Assembly: GCF_011753055.1 (NCBI RefSeq)
Contig: NZ_VWWJ01000001.1
Coordinates: 868,001-932,000 of the forward strand
Length of the DNA: 64,000 nucleotides
Direction of reading: 5' to 3'
DNA from: Burkholderia sp. Ax-1719
GTDB lineage: Bacteria > Pseudomonadota > Gammaproteobacteria > Burkholderiales > Burkholderiaceae
In this document: piece by piece, positions 17,187-25,492 of the stretch
Layout of the letters: each line of letters starts with the position of its first letter
Position numbering within the stretch: the first letter of the stretch is position 1
Program-made: the position numbers and the translations under genes
Notes under the pieces: generated by a model
The model's input: only the letters and a program-made list of their open reading frames with translations
Database searches by the model: none
What the model was told of the DNA's origin: nothing

Positions 17187-18251
17187 ATGCATGCGCTATT
17201 CCGCAACGCACGTGGCCATTTGATTCTATTGGCCGCAACGATATTGGCTTCAGGCAGTGCTTCAGCGGCTTCATTCGACTGCAGCAAAGCCGTCTCTCAA
17301 ACCGACAGGCGCATTTGCGCATCGCCGGAACTTCAGCAACTCGACCAGAAAATGGGCGAACTCTATCGCCTGAGAGCGACAGGCAGCGATGGCAGCGCAT
17401 GGCGCACCGATCAGCGCGCCTGGTTGCGAAGCCGCGACCGTTGCATCGATTCCGCGTGTTTGAAGACTGTCTATATTGAGCGTCTGACCGTGCTCGAAGA
17501 TAGCGCAAGGGCATTTCACTGGCCGGGCAAGTGGTGGCGCGTCGACGCTGGCGGCCACGATGAGGCCACGGTCGAGATTCGGGATTTGACTGCGCAGGGG
17601 CTGCATTTTCATCTCGAAGCCAGTGCGGGGGCCAATCAAGGGGAACTCGAAGGCACGGCGCGATTTGATGCCGCTGGCGCGGCGCGTTATGCGAGCGGAG
17701 CTGCTTCGCAGCGCTGCGAACTGATTTTCAGACGTACGGTCAATCGCATCGAGATCGAGCAGAACGGCGATCAGTTTGCCTGTGGTGCGGGCATGGGCGT
17801 GAGCTACGACGGCACCTATGTGCACTCCGCTGGCGATCCCAACGGTAAGCCCGATCTGGTCGCGCTCGGCGTCGTAAAGACCGAGGCGCAGAATCGTGCC
17901 ATCCAGGCGTTGCTCGGCAGCGATTATGATGCGCTGGCGGCCTCGGCCGACGGTGTGAGCGACAACTCATCGGAGTCCGGAATACCCGGCGTGACCGTCG
18001 TCGACACCTTTGTCGAAGGGCTCGCCTGCGATATGAAGTCGGTGGTGGCATACGACGGCGGCGGTCACATCTGGGTGGGACTCTGGTCGCCGAATGCAAA
18101 AGACGGGCAAGCGGCGCTGGCTACCGGGGTGGTCGAACTGCGCTACTACACGAATAATCCCGGCGACAAGCGGCGTCTGCCCGCGTTTATCGCGTCGCGC
18201 CGCAATCACGTCTGTCCGTCTGAGCGTGAGGTAGTGCGGATGATGCCTTGA
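17187..18251 (+). CDS. Exported protein with LprI N-terminal domain and long C-terminal domain
   Basis: A 354-residue exported protein. I choose the ATG at 17187 because it gives a signal peptide (MHALFRNARGHLILLAATILASGSASA). The mature N-terminus is an LprI/DUF1311 domain: FDCSKAVSQTDRRICASPELQQLDQKMGELYRLRA, then DQRAWLRSRDRCIDSACLKTVYIERLTVLE, with paired cysteines. The remaining 240 residues are not recognised and may carry a binding function. It is the second LprI-domain protein in this stretch (the other is at 11952), which hints at a shared envelope role. Confidence 0.8.
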   Translation: MHALFRNARGHLILLAATILASGSASAASFDCSKAVSQTDRRICASPELQQLDQKMGELYRLRATGSDGSAWRTDQRAWLRSRDRCIDSACLKTVYIERLTVLEDSARAFHWPGKWWRVDAGGHDEATVEIRDLTAQGLHFHLEASAGANQGELEGTARFDAAGAARYASGAASQRCELIFRRTVNRIEIEQNGDQFACGAGMGVSYDGTYVHSAGDPNGKPDLVALGVVKTEAQNRAIQALLGSDYDALAASADGVSDNSSESGIPGVTVVDTFVEGLACDMKSVVAYDGGGHIWVGLWSPNAKDGQAALATGVVELRYYTNNPGDKRRLPAFIASRRNHVCPSEREVVRMMP

Positions 18252-18504
18252 TTGCGTGGATATAACTGGACCGGTGGGAAGCCAGCGGTAATATCTTGAA
18301 TATACGGCGAAATCAGCGTTCTTACTTGCAAACCTGGATTCGCCGTGGCGCTGTGTGCGATCTAATCGTCATAAGAAACCAGCCAGGCTTCGCGCTGACC
18401 GAAAGCGTTTAACCTAAAGGATCCTTCATATCCGGGCATCATGCCTTTGCGATACTGAGGGTATTGGTCGAACGCGATCGGCGCCTGGTTCAGGCGATTG
18501 GACA

Positions 18505-19182
18505 ATGAGCAAAATCCTTACAATTGAAGACGATCCCATTGTTGGCCGGGATATCACGGAAGAACTGTCGAATGCGGGATTCGAAGTCGAGTGGGTTCGC
18601 ACCGGTGCGGAAGGCATCGCGCGTGCGCTGAGCCCCGAATTCGACGCGATAACGCTGGATCGCGTGCTGCCAGGCATCGACGGCCTGACGATCGTGAAGA
18701 CGATTCGCAGTGTTGGAATCGAAACGCCGGTGTTGATGATCAGCGCGCTCTCCGATGTCGATGAGCGCGTCACCGGTCTGCTGGCGGGCGGTGACGACTA
18801 TATCGCGAAGCCGTTTTCTGCGACGGAAATGCGCGCGCGCATTCAGGTGCTATTGCGAAGAAGAGGGCGACTTCAGCAGCAGGTTGCCACAACGCTGAAA
18901 GTCGAAGACCTTGAGATCGACCTGATTGCGCGCTCCGTCAACCGCGCAGGCGTCGAAGTCAATCTGCCGCCTGTGGAATTCAGGCTGCTCGAATATCTTG
19001 CCCGGAACTCCGGTCAGGTCGTCACGCGGACCATGATTTTCCAGTCGGTCTGGGACATGCACTTCGATCCAGGCACGAATCTGATCGAGGTCTATATTGG
19101 CATCCTGCGCAAGAAGATCGACCGGCCGGGACTCAAACCGTTGATCAAGACGGTGCGCGGATCAGGCTATATGGTCGGATGA
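18505..19182 (+). CDS. OmpR/PhoB family response regulator
   Basis: A 225-residue two-component response regulator. The receiver has the acidic pair D9/D10 (TIEDDP), phosphoacceptor D52 (ITLDRVLPG) and K102 (IAKPFS). A winged-helix domain follows (LEIDLIARSVNRAGVEVNLPPVEFRLLEYLARNSGQVVTRTMIFQSVWD). It is the first gene of a three-gene unit: the kinase start overlaps its stop by four bases. A 253-base gap upstream holds the promoter. The target genes are unknown; the DUF4148 and AroD genes downstream are candidates. Confidence 0.95.
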   Translation: MSKILTIEDDPIVGRDITEELSNAGFEVEWVRTGAEGIARALSPEFDAITLDRVLPGIDGLTIVKTIRSVGIETPVLMISALSDVDERVTGLLAGGDDYIAKPFSATEMRARIQVLLRRRGRLQQQVATTLKVEDLEIDLIARSVNRAGVEVNLPPVEFRLLEYLARNSGQVVTRTMIFQSVWDMHFDPGTNLIEVYIGILRKKIDRPGLKPLIKTVRGSGYMVG

Positions 19183-20555
19183 ACCGTATGAAGATGAGCC
19201 TATGGCGCAGTGCGATATTTCGCCTGCTTTTGATTTACGGGTTCGTGTTTGCAGGCTCGATGTCCGGTCTGGTGTGCATCAATTACTGGGAATCGGCGTC
19301 GTATACCGCGACCCAGGCGGACTACAACATCGCCTGGCAATTTGCCTATTTTTCCGAACTTCCTGCGGATAAGGTGCCGATGCAGATCGCCGCGCATATC
19401 CGCAGCGAAATGCGTCGGCCCATCAATTTTTACGGGCTGTTCACGAGCAATCGTCAGTGGATTGCCGGTGACATCCTCGCTTTCCCGCAAAACGTCCGCC
19501 CCGATGGCGATGGCGTTTGGAGCAGGCCGCTTCTTGCCGCGCAGACGGCCACGCGGCCGGAATATATGCGCACGAAAGCGATGAAACTGGCGAGCGGCGA
19601 CATTCTGGTCGTATCCCGCGACGTTGACGAAATGTCCCGTTTGCGCGCCTACATGCTGGGCGGCCTCGCGTGGAGCGCTGCAATCGTGGTGGTTGGCGGC
19701 CTTGCGATTGGCATCCTGCTGTCGACCTCGCAACTGCGCCGCGTGAGCGATGTGCGCCGCGTGGTGCAACAAATTGCTCGCGGCGACTTTGAAGCGCGTT
19801 TGCCGCAGACGGGCCGCGATGAAATCTCGTGGCTTTCGACCATGGTGAATCACATGCTCGACGAGGTGTCACGGCTCATGCACGAAGTGAAGGGGGCGTG
19901 CGATGGCATTGCGCACGATCTGAGAACGCCCGTCATTCATATCCGATCGTTGCTCGCCCGCATTCCCGATGAGCAGTTGACCGATACGCATGCGCAGCTT
20001 TTGGTGCAGGCGCGAGAAGAGACCGAAGACGTCCTTCAGCGCTTTGCCGCCATCATGCGCATTTCGGAAATCGAATCCATCAAGCGCAAGAAGGGCTTCA
20101 GTGATGTCGAAGTCGATACGCTTTGCCAAAGGGTGGTCGATCTTTACCAGCCCGTCGCAGCGGCGAAAGGTTTGACGTTTTCCGTGGATTTACGCGCACG
20201 GGCGGCTATTCGGGCCGACTATCCCTTGATGTTCGAGGTGCTCGTCAATCTTCTCGACAATGCGATCAAGTTCACGCCGGAAGGCGGCACGGTTCTGCTG
20301 AAATCCGAAGATGGCAGCGATGGGCCGACCATCGTGGTTTCGGATAGCGGGCCGGGAATTCCCGATGAAGAGCGCAGTGCGGTGTTTCAACGTTTCTATC
20401 GGAGCGATCTGACCAGCACGGTACCGGGTTCGGGACTGGGTCTTTCGGTGGTGCAGGCCGTCGTTCGATTGCACGACTTTGGCCTGACGCTTTCCGACGC
20501 ACACCCCGGTTTATGCGTGCGGCTGGATTGCTGGGCGCAATTCAAGCGCGACTGA
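19179..20555 (+). CDS. Sensor histidine kinase
   Basis: A 458-residue inner-membrane kinase. Helices at about residues 14-37 and 163-182 flank a periplasmic sensor of about 125 residues. A HAMP linker follows, then the HisKA domain with phosphoacceptor H246 in GIAHDLRTPVIHI. The ATPase domain shows the N box (VLVNLLDNAIKFTPEGG), G1 (DSGPGIPDEE), F box (VFQRFYRSD) and G2 (GSGLGLSVVQAVV). The ATG overlaps the response-regulator stop, so the pair is coupled. The sensor has no family I recognise. It is followed 11 bases later by the pseudo-receiver regulator. Confidence 0.95.
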   Translation: MNRMKMSLWRSAIFRLLLIYGFVFAGSMSGLVCINYWESASYTATQADYNIAWQFAYFSELPADKVPMQIAAHIRSEMRRPINFYGLFTSNRQWIAGDILAFPQNVRPDGDGVWSRPLLAAQTATRPEYMRTKAMKLASGDILVVSRDVDEMSRLRAYMLGGLAWSAAIVVVGGLAIGILLSTSQLRRVSDVRRVVQQIARGDFEARLPQTGRDEISWLSTMVNHMLDEVSRLMHEVKGACDGIAHDLRTPVIHIRSLLARIPDEQLTDTHAQLLVQAREETEDVLQRFAAIMRISEIESIKRKKGFSDVEVDTLCQRVVDLYQPVAAAKGLTFSVDLRARAAIRADYPLMFEVLVNLLDNAIKFTPEGGTVLLKSEDGSDGPTIVVSDSGPGIPDEERSAVFQRFYRSDLTSTVPGSGLGLSVVQAVVRLHDFGLTLSDAHPGLCVRLDCWAQFKRD

Positions 20556-20566
20556 GGAGACGTTGC

Positions 20567-21241
20567 ATGCGCATCCTTTGTGTCGGTGGCGAGCAGCGAC
20601 GGCGCTACCTGGCCAGGGCGCTCGAAGAGTCGAACCATAGCGTGGTGGAACTCGGCTCGCTCGACGATGCGGCCTGGCTTGCCAGAACCGAATGCATCGA
20701 TGTCGTCATCGTCCTGGCCAACGCGGACGCGCAACAGGCCGCTCACACACTTGCCGTGAGACCCGCGAGCACGGTGCTGGTTATCATCGAATCGCGTGGC
20801 AGCGTGCAAACGCGTGTCGAGGCGCTGGAGGCCGGGGCGGATATCTGTCTTGGCGAGCCGTATGAATACACCGAACTCCATGCGCGCCTGCATGCGATCA
20901 CGCGATCGGGCAAAGATATCAACAAGGTGGATCCACACGGTGGGATAGCGCGTCAGCCTGTTCTTTCAGCGTCGAGGCGAAGTTTGCTATGCAGTGACGG
21001 AAGCGCGCTACTGCTGCGCCGCCGCGAGTATCTGTTGATGGATCGCCTGCTGCGCAATCCCGGCGAGGCGGTTCGTCATGCCGAACTGGTTGACTATGTG
21101 TTCGGCGATGTCGAGGTGGATTCGACATCGCTTCACCGGTTGGTGTGCCGGTTGCGCGACCGCTTTCTGAAGGCGAACGCGCTCGTTCGGGTGATCGGCA
21201 TTCCGCGCGTCGGGTATCGCGCGGAAATGGATATTCAGTGA
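20567..21241 (+). CDS. OmpR-like regulator with degenerate receiver (pseudo-receiver)
   Basis: A 224-residue protein with the receiver plus winged-helix layout of an OmpR regulator, but without the phosphorylation chemistry. Against its neighbour, the acidic pair D9/D10 becomes G8/E9 (LCVGGEQ), phosphoacceptor D52 becomes a leucine (VVIVLANADA), and the essential lysine becomes glutamate (CLGEPYEY). The C-terminal effector is preserved (RREYLLMDRLLRNPGEAVRHAELVDYVFG to VIGIPRVGYRAEMD). I start at the ATG at 20567, preceded by GGAGA. It probably regulates without Asp phosphorylation, either by heterodimerising with the true response regulator or by ligand control. Confidence 0.85.
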   Translation: MRILCVGGEQRRRYLARALEESNHSVVELGSLDDAAWLARTECIDVVIVLANADAQQAAHTLAVRPASTVLVIIESRGSVQTRVEALEAGADICLGEPYEYTELHARLHAITRSGKDINKVDPHGGIARQPVLSASRRSLLCSDGSALLLRRREYLLMDRLLRNPGEAVRHAELVDYVFGDVEVDSTSLHRLVCRLRDRFLKANALVRVIGIPRVGYRAEMDIQ

Positions 21242-21353
21242 CGCGCAAACCTGCTGCCGGGTTAGCAGCCTAAATTATCTTTAACTTTTGGGGAGGCAGC
21301 TTCCAGGGCGTCATCGGATAGTCTAAGGGTTCGAATTCAGAACTATTCCAATC

Positions 21354-21641
21354 ATGAACCTTAAATCAAGCTTGCCCCGTCTCGCAGCGGCCGTTGTTAT
21401 CCTCACCGCGAGTTTCACTGCAAATGCCGCGCCAGGTCTCTCGCATCAGCAATGTCTGTCGTATCCATTCAAGAAGGCGGTGGGCGGCGTCACGCACGCT
21501 GACCTGATGAAGGAACTGTCCGAGCTTGAGGCGCGCGGCTACGCGCCGGGCTCCGATAATGGCGTTTATCCTGCAGATCTGAATGCGGCGGAGAAATCAC
21601 TTGCGGTTGACTACAGGCACGACTGCGTTTCTTCGCATTGA
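21354..21641 (+). CDS. DUF4148 small exported protein
   Basis: A 95-residue exported protein: signal peptide (LPRLAAAVVILTASFTANAA), then GVTHADLMKELSELEARGYAPGSDNGVYPADLNAAEKSLAVDY, the DUF4148 signature. This family is abundant in Burkholderia and relatives, is often induced by stress or by adjacent two-component systems, and has no assigned biochemical role. It sits 112 bases after the pseudo-receiver gene. A TCTAAG element at about 21323 may belong to its promoter. Confidence 0.85.
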   Translation: MNLKSSLPRLAAAVVILTASFTANAAPGLSHQQCLSYPFKKAVGGVTHADLMKELSELEARGYAPGSDNGVYPADLNAAEKSLAVDYRHDCVSSH

Positions 21642-21773
21642 TAGCTAAAGAATCCTTCATCTTTCGTGACGGCGATTTCGCGGCGTCTTTGTTACGCTTG
21701 CGCCCGACTTATCGCGGCAGTCAGGCGAGAAAAGATGCCCAGGCATCCGGATAGATGAAAGGAGTTTCAGATA

Positions 21774-22667
21774 ATGAATGTGCGCAAGACGGTTATTTCG
21801 ATTTCGATGTTGCTCGGTATTCAGGGGCTGGCGATGGTGGCGCCTGCGTCGGCGGCAACCAGTGCGCCCGCGGCGGCCGTCACCCAGCAGCACGCGGTGC
21901 CGATCACCATTCGCAATGTCGTGATTGGTCAGGGCGCACCGAAGATCATTGTTCCGACGACCGGCTCCACGGCCGAGGAAGTGCTGGCCCAGGCGCGTGC
22001 GATTGGCAGCAATCCCGACGTCGATATTATTGAATATCGCATCGACTACCTGAATTTCGATACGGATGCGGCGCAAGTGGCCGAACTCGGCAAGAAGGTT
22101 GCCGCAGCCGCGAATGGCAAGCCGCTTATTCTGACTTTCCGCACGAAAACGGAAGGCGGTTCGAAAGAGATTACCGATAAGGAATACGGCGATCTCTACA
22201 TGGCGCTGATCAAGGCGCACTTCATCGATATTCTCGATGTGGAAATGTTCCGTCAACCGTCCGTCGTGCGCGAGGTCGTTGCTGCGGCCCACGCGGCGGG
22301 AATCAAGGTGGTGATGTCCAGCCACGATTTCAGGAAGACGCCTCCCACGGCAGAGATCGTGTCGCGTCTGCGCGAGCAGGACAAGATGGGCGCGGATATC
22401 CTGAAGATTGCGGTCATGCCGCATAACGCGGCGGACGTGCTCAAACTGCTCGATGCAACGGAACAGATTCGCGACCAGTATTCGCGCAAGCCGCTGCTGA
22501 CGATGTCGATGGGCGGACTGGGCGCGGTGTCGCGCTTCTCCGGCCAGGTTTTCGGCTCCGATCTGACCTTTGGCATGATTGGCGAAGCATCTGCGCCGGG
22601 TCAGGTGGATGCCAGGGCACTGCGCCAGGTACTCGACACCATCAACAGTGCAGTCAGCGGAAAGTAA
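21774..22667 (+). CDS. aroD: Exported type I 3-dehydroquinate dehydratase
   Basis: A 297-residue type I 3-dehydroquinase. It converts 3-dehydroquinate to 3-dehydroshikimate through a Schiff base. The catalytic residues are all seen: K211 (ILKIAVMP), H184 (MSSHDF), E87/R89 (IIEYRID) and R254 (AVSRFSGQVFGS), plus the substrate-loop SAPGQ. Unlike the cytoplasmic enzyme it has a signal peptide and mature lead (SISMLLGIQGLAMVAPASAATSAPAAA). A periplasmic form would process 3-dehydroquinate outside the cytoplasm, as in periplasmic quinate oxidation. A strong terminator follows at 22728. No quinate dehydrogenase is visible beside it. The symbol denotes the family. Confidence 0.9.
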   Translation: MNVRKTVISISMLLGIQGLAMVAPASAATSAPAAAVTQQHAVPITIRNVVIGQGAPKIIVPTTGSTAEEVLAQARAIGSNPDVDIIEYRIDYLNFDTDAAQVAELGKKVAAAANGKPLILTFRTKTEGGSKEITDKEYGDLYMALIKAHFIDILDVEMFRQPSVVREVVAAAHAAGIKVVMSSHDFRKTPPTAEIVSRLREQDKMGADILKIAVMPHNAADVLKLLDATEQIRDQYSRKPLLTMSMGGLGAVSRFSGQVFGSDLTFGMIGEASAPGQVDARALRQVLDTINSAVSGK

Positions 22668-22727
22668 CACTTAAAGCGATCTGAAGGGCGCCGACAACCG
22701 GCTGCCTCTACCTGTTTTCCGATATCG

Positions 22728-22762
22728 AACGCGCGCCGCGCTACTGAGCGGCGCGCGTTTTT
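22728..22762 (+). terminator. Rho-independent terminator after aroD
   Basis: AACGCGCGCCGC, an eight-base loop and GCGGCGCGCGTT form a perfect 12-bp GC-rich stem, followed by TTTTTG. It lies 60 bases after the aroD stop and separates it from the porin gene. Confidence 0.85.
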
Positions 22763-22898
22763 GTTGGTCCGAATTTTCGCCTTCTCTGGCCATGTGGCTT
22801 TACGCCTGGCACACGCCTGGCAGCCGCGACACACCCACGGCGAGCGCCACACGACTCATGGCCCGCCGCTGCTCCGGTGCCAGCATTACCCCAATAGA

Positions 22899-24089
22899 AT
22901 GAATCAGCAGAGCAATTATCGCAGCGCTTCCGTCAAGGCGTTGATCGTCGTTGCGGCCGCAGCGGCTATTCCGGCGCACGCGCAAAGCAGCATCACGCTA
23001 TACGGCGTGGCCGACGATGCCATCACCTACGTGAGCAACCAGAAAGGCCACGCGAATCTTTATCTTCGGCAGGGCAACCTGTATGCGTCGAAGCTGGGCC
23101 TGAAAGGCAATGAGATTCTCGGCGAAGGCACCAGCGCGATATTCGTACTCGAATCGGGCTTTGACCTGAACAATGGCGACGCTGCCTCCAGTGGCTCGGT
23201 ATTCAACCGGCAGGCGTATGTCGGGCTCTCCAGCGAACGCTACGGCAGCGCCACGCTGGGTCGCCAGTACACGCCTTATTATCTTTTCGTTGGATCGCTT
23301 TCGTCGGTGGGTGCATTGACGGGAGCGGCGGGGGCGCATCCGGGCGACCTGGACGGCATGGACACGACGGTGCGCGCGAGTAACGCCGCCATGTATGTGT
23401 CGCCGCAATGGCGCGGTTTGCAGGCGGCCGGCATGTATGCTTTCGGTGGCGTTGCGGGCACGATGGGCCGTGGGCAGACGATCAGTCTCGCACTGCGCTA
23501 TTCACATGGCCCGTTCGCGTTCGCGGCGGGTTATCTCGACATGGACAACGCATTCACCAGCACGACGAGCGCGGCGTTCGATGCATCGTCCAGTGGTTCT
23601 TTCGGCGAGTCGGTGGTGAACGAGGGCTACTACACGGCGCGGTCGATGCGCGATATCGCACTGGCTGGTATTTACGATTCTGGTTCGGTGCGAGTCGGGC
23701 TGATGTATTCCAATGTGCGCTATTTGCCTGGCACGCGTTCGCTGTTTGCCGATACGGCGTCGTTCAATACCTATGGTGCGTTCGTGCGTTGGCAAGCCGT
23801 TCCGGATATCGATCTGGCGGCAGGCCTGTCATATACGCTCGCCTCGCGAAGCAACGGGATATCGAATGCGGCGCGTTATGCGCAGTTTTCCTTGAAGCAG
23901 GGCTATCAACTGTCGAAGCGCACGCGGCTCTATGCGCTCGAAGCATGGCAGCACGCCAGCGGCCAGACGCTGGACAGCGCCGGGAATGTCGTCGACGCTG
24001 CACCCGCAGTGGGCGATTCACAAAACCTGACGCCATCGTCAACGCGCACGCAGTTTGTCGGCATGCTCGGTATCGACATGTCGTTCTGA
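22899..24089 (+). CDS. Gram-negative porin
   Basis: A 396-residue outer-membrane porin of the Burkholderia-type general family. The signal peptide ends AAIPAHA and the mature chain begins QSSITLYGVADDAITYVSN, the standard start of these trimeric 16-strand barrels. Internal GLKGNEILGEGTSAIFVLESGFDLNNGD, NRQAYVGLSSERYGSATLGRQYTP and the closing phenylalanine (GIDMSF) fit the family. I start at the ATG at 22899; the frame is open upstream only by chance. Neighbours on the other side encode a periplasmic-facing sugar-acid dehydrogenase. Confidence 0.93.
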   Translation: MNQQSNYRSASVKALIVVAAAAAIPAHAQSSITLYGVADDAITYVSNQKGHANLYLRQGNLYASKLGLKGNEILGEGTSAIFVLESGFDLNNGDAASSGSVFNRQAYVGLSSERYGSATLGRQYTPYYLFVGSLSSVGALTGAAGAHPGDLDGMDTTVRASNAAMYVSPQWRGLQAAGMYAFGGVAGTMGRGQTISLALRYSHGPFAFAAGYLDMDNAFTSTTSAAFDASSSGSFGESVVNEGYYTARSMRDIALAGIYDSGSVRVGLMYSNVRYLPGTRSLFADTASFNTYGAFVRWQAVPDIDLAAGLSYTLASRSNGISNAARYAQFSLKQGYQLSKRTRLYALEAWQHASGQTLDSAGNVVDAAPAVGDSQNLTPSSTRTQFVGMLGIDMSF

Positions 24090-24109
24090 CCGGCTCCCCG
24101 CCGGGGTTC

Positions 24110-25489
24110 TCAAGGTGCGTTCATGCCCGCGAACGACTGCGCCTTGAGGCTGGAGCGCAGTGAGCCAACCTGGGTCGCCTCGACGGCAGCGGCGCTGTTT
24201 CCCCAGCTATTGCGGATAAACGTCGCGATGGCGGCAATGTCGGCGTCCGAGAGTTTCCACGCAAAAGCGGGCATCTGCGCGCTGGTCGGATTGCTGGCTG
24301 TTGCCGCACCACGCCCGCCTACGAGCATCGTCCGAAGCACGTTATTGGCGCCCGCCGCACGCACGCCGGGATTGTTCGCAAGCGACGGCACCATCGTATC
24401 CACGCCGTCGCCATTGCTCTTGTGGCAGGCAATGCAGTTGGTGCGATACAGTTCGCTACCCAGCTTCATCGCCGGATCGGTCGCGGCAAGTGGCTGCGGC
24501 GCGCTCGCGCCCGAGCCCGAGCCAGGCAGAGATTTGAGATAAAGCGCGATCGATTTCAGATCGGCGGCGCTCAAATACTGCGTGGAATTCGACACCGCTT
24601 CGCCCATCGACCCCGCCGCGACGCTTACGCGATTGCCACCGGTCTTGAGGTAAGCGACGAAATCGTCGTCGCTCCATGTTCCGATGCCGACATAGCGGTT
24701 GCCCGTGATTTCCGGGGCATGCCAGCCTTCCAGGTCGTAGCCTTGCAGATAATCGGTGTCGCCGCCCAGCGCGTTCTTGCCGCTGTGGCAGGCAGTGCAA
24801 TGACCCAGACCATCGACCAGATACGCACCGCGATTCCATTCGACCGATTGCCCGGGATTCGGGTGAAACGGCGTGGGATTGAAGAACAGTAGATTCCAGC
24901 CGAACATCATGAGCCGGATATTGAAGGGAAACGGTAACTGGTTGTCCGGCGGCGCTTCCGCGACGGCCGGCACGGTCTTTAGGTAAGCAAGGATATCGAG
25001 CAGATCGCGGTCGGTGACACGCGCGTAGAGGTTATACGGCATCGCCGGGTAAAGCAGCTTGCCGTGCGGCGCGACGCCGTTCTTCACCGCGTCGAGAAAC
25101 TGCGCGTCGGTCCAGTTGCCGATGCCGTATTGCGGATCGGGCGTGATATTGCTGGAAACAATCACGCCAAACGGCGTATTCAAACCGAGGCCGCCCGCGA
25201 ACGGTTTGCCGCCTTGTGCGGTATGGCAGGCGATACAGTCACCGGCGCGGGCGAGATACATGCCGCGCTTGACGGGGTCGGTCGCGGCGCTGCCGTCCGT
25301 ATCGCCGAACTGGACCACGCGTTTGAGCAGGTCCGAATCCGCGGGCTGTGCGTTCCGCTGCGAACTACGCCACGCCACCAGGCCGCCAAGGACGATTACG
25401 GCCAGCACGATCAGCAGAACCAGAACCATCAGGATGCGTCGCCCGAGGCGTGCGCCGCGCGGCGAGGAGGTATCAGGAGTGCGCGCCAT
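24110..25489 (-). CDS. Cytochrome c subunit of a membrane gluconate/alcohol-type dehydrogenase
   Basis: A 459-residue triheme cytochrome c. A single N-terminal helix (RRILMVLVLLIVLAVIVLGGLVAW) anchors it to the inner membrane. Three heme motifs are visible: CIACH (about residue 87), CTACH (about 234) and CIACH (about 352), each in its own cytochrome c domain. It passes electrons from the flavoprotein at 25493 to ubiquinone or a terminal oxidase. The three genes are packed tightly (three bases between this start and the flavoprotein stop). The family name is firm; the sugar or alcohol oxidised is not. Confidence 0.92.
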   Translation of the reverse strand: MARTPDTSSPRGARLGRRILMVLVLLIVLAVIVLGGLVAWRSSQRNAQPADSDLLKRVVQFGDTDGSAATDPVKRGMYLARAGDCIACHTAQGGKPFAGGLGLNTPFGVIVSSNITPDPQYGIGNWTDAQFLDAVKNGVAPHGKLLYPAMPYNLYARVTDRDLLDILAYLKTVPAVAEAPPDNQLPFPFNIRLMMFGWNLLFFNPTPFHPNPGQSVEWNRGAYLVDGLGHCTACHSGKNALGGDTDYLQGYDLEGWHAPEITGNRYVGIGTWSDDDFVAYLKTGGNRVSVAAGSMGEAVSNSTQYLSAADLKSIALYLKSLPGSGSGASAPQPLAATDPAMKLGSELYRTNCIACHKSNGDGVDTMVPSLANNPGVRAAGANNVLRTMLVGGRGAATASNPTSAQMPAFAWKLSDADIAAIATFIRNSWGNSAAAVEATQVGSLRSSLKAQSFAGMNAP

Positions 25490-25492
25490 GGC

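Noticed and set aside
18414..21660. Near-identical 16-base motif CTAAAG(G/A)ATCCTTCAT before the response regulator (18414) and before aroD (21645)
   Set aside because: A one-mismatch pair of 16-mers is expected by chance many times in a window of this size, so it is not evidence for a shared site without more copies.
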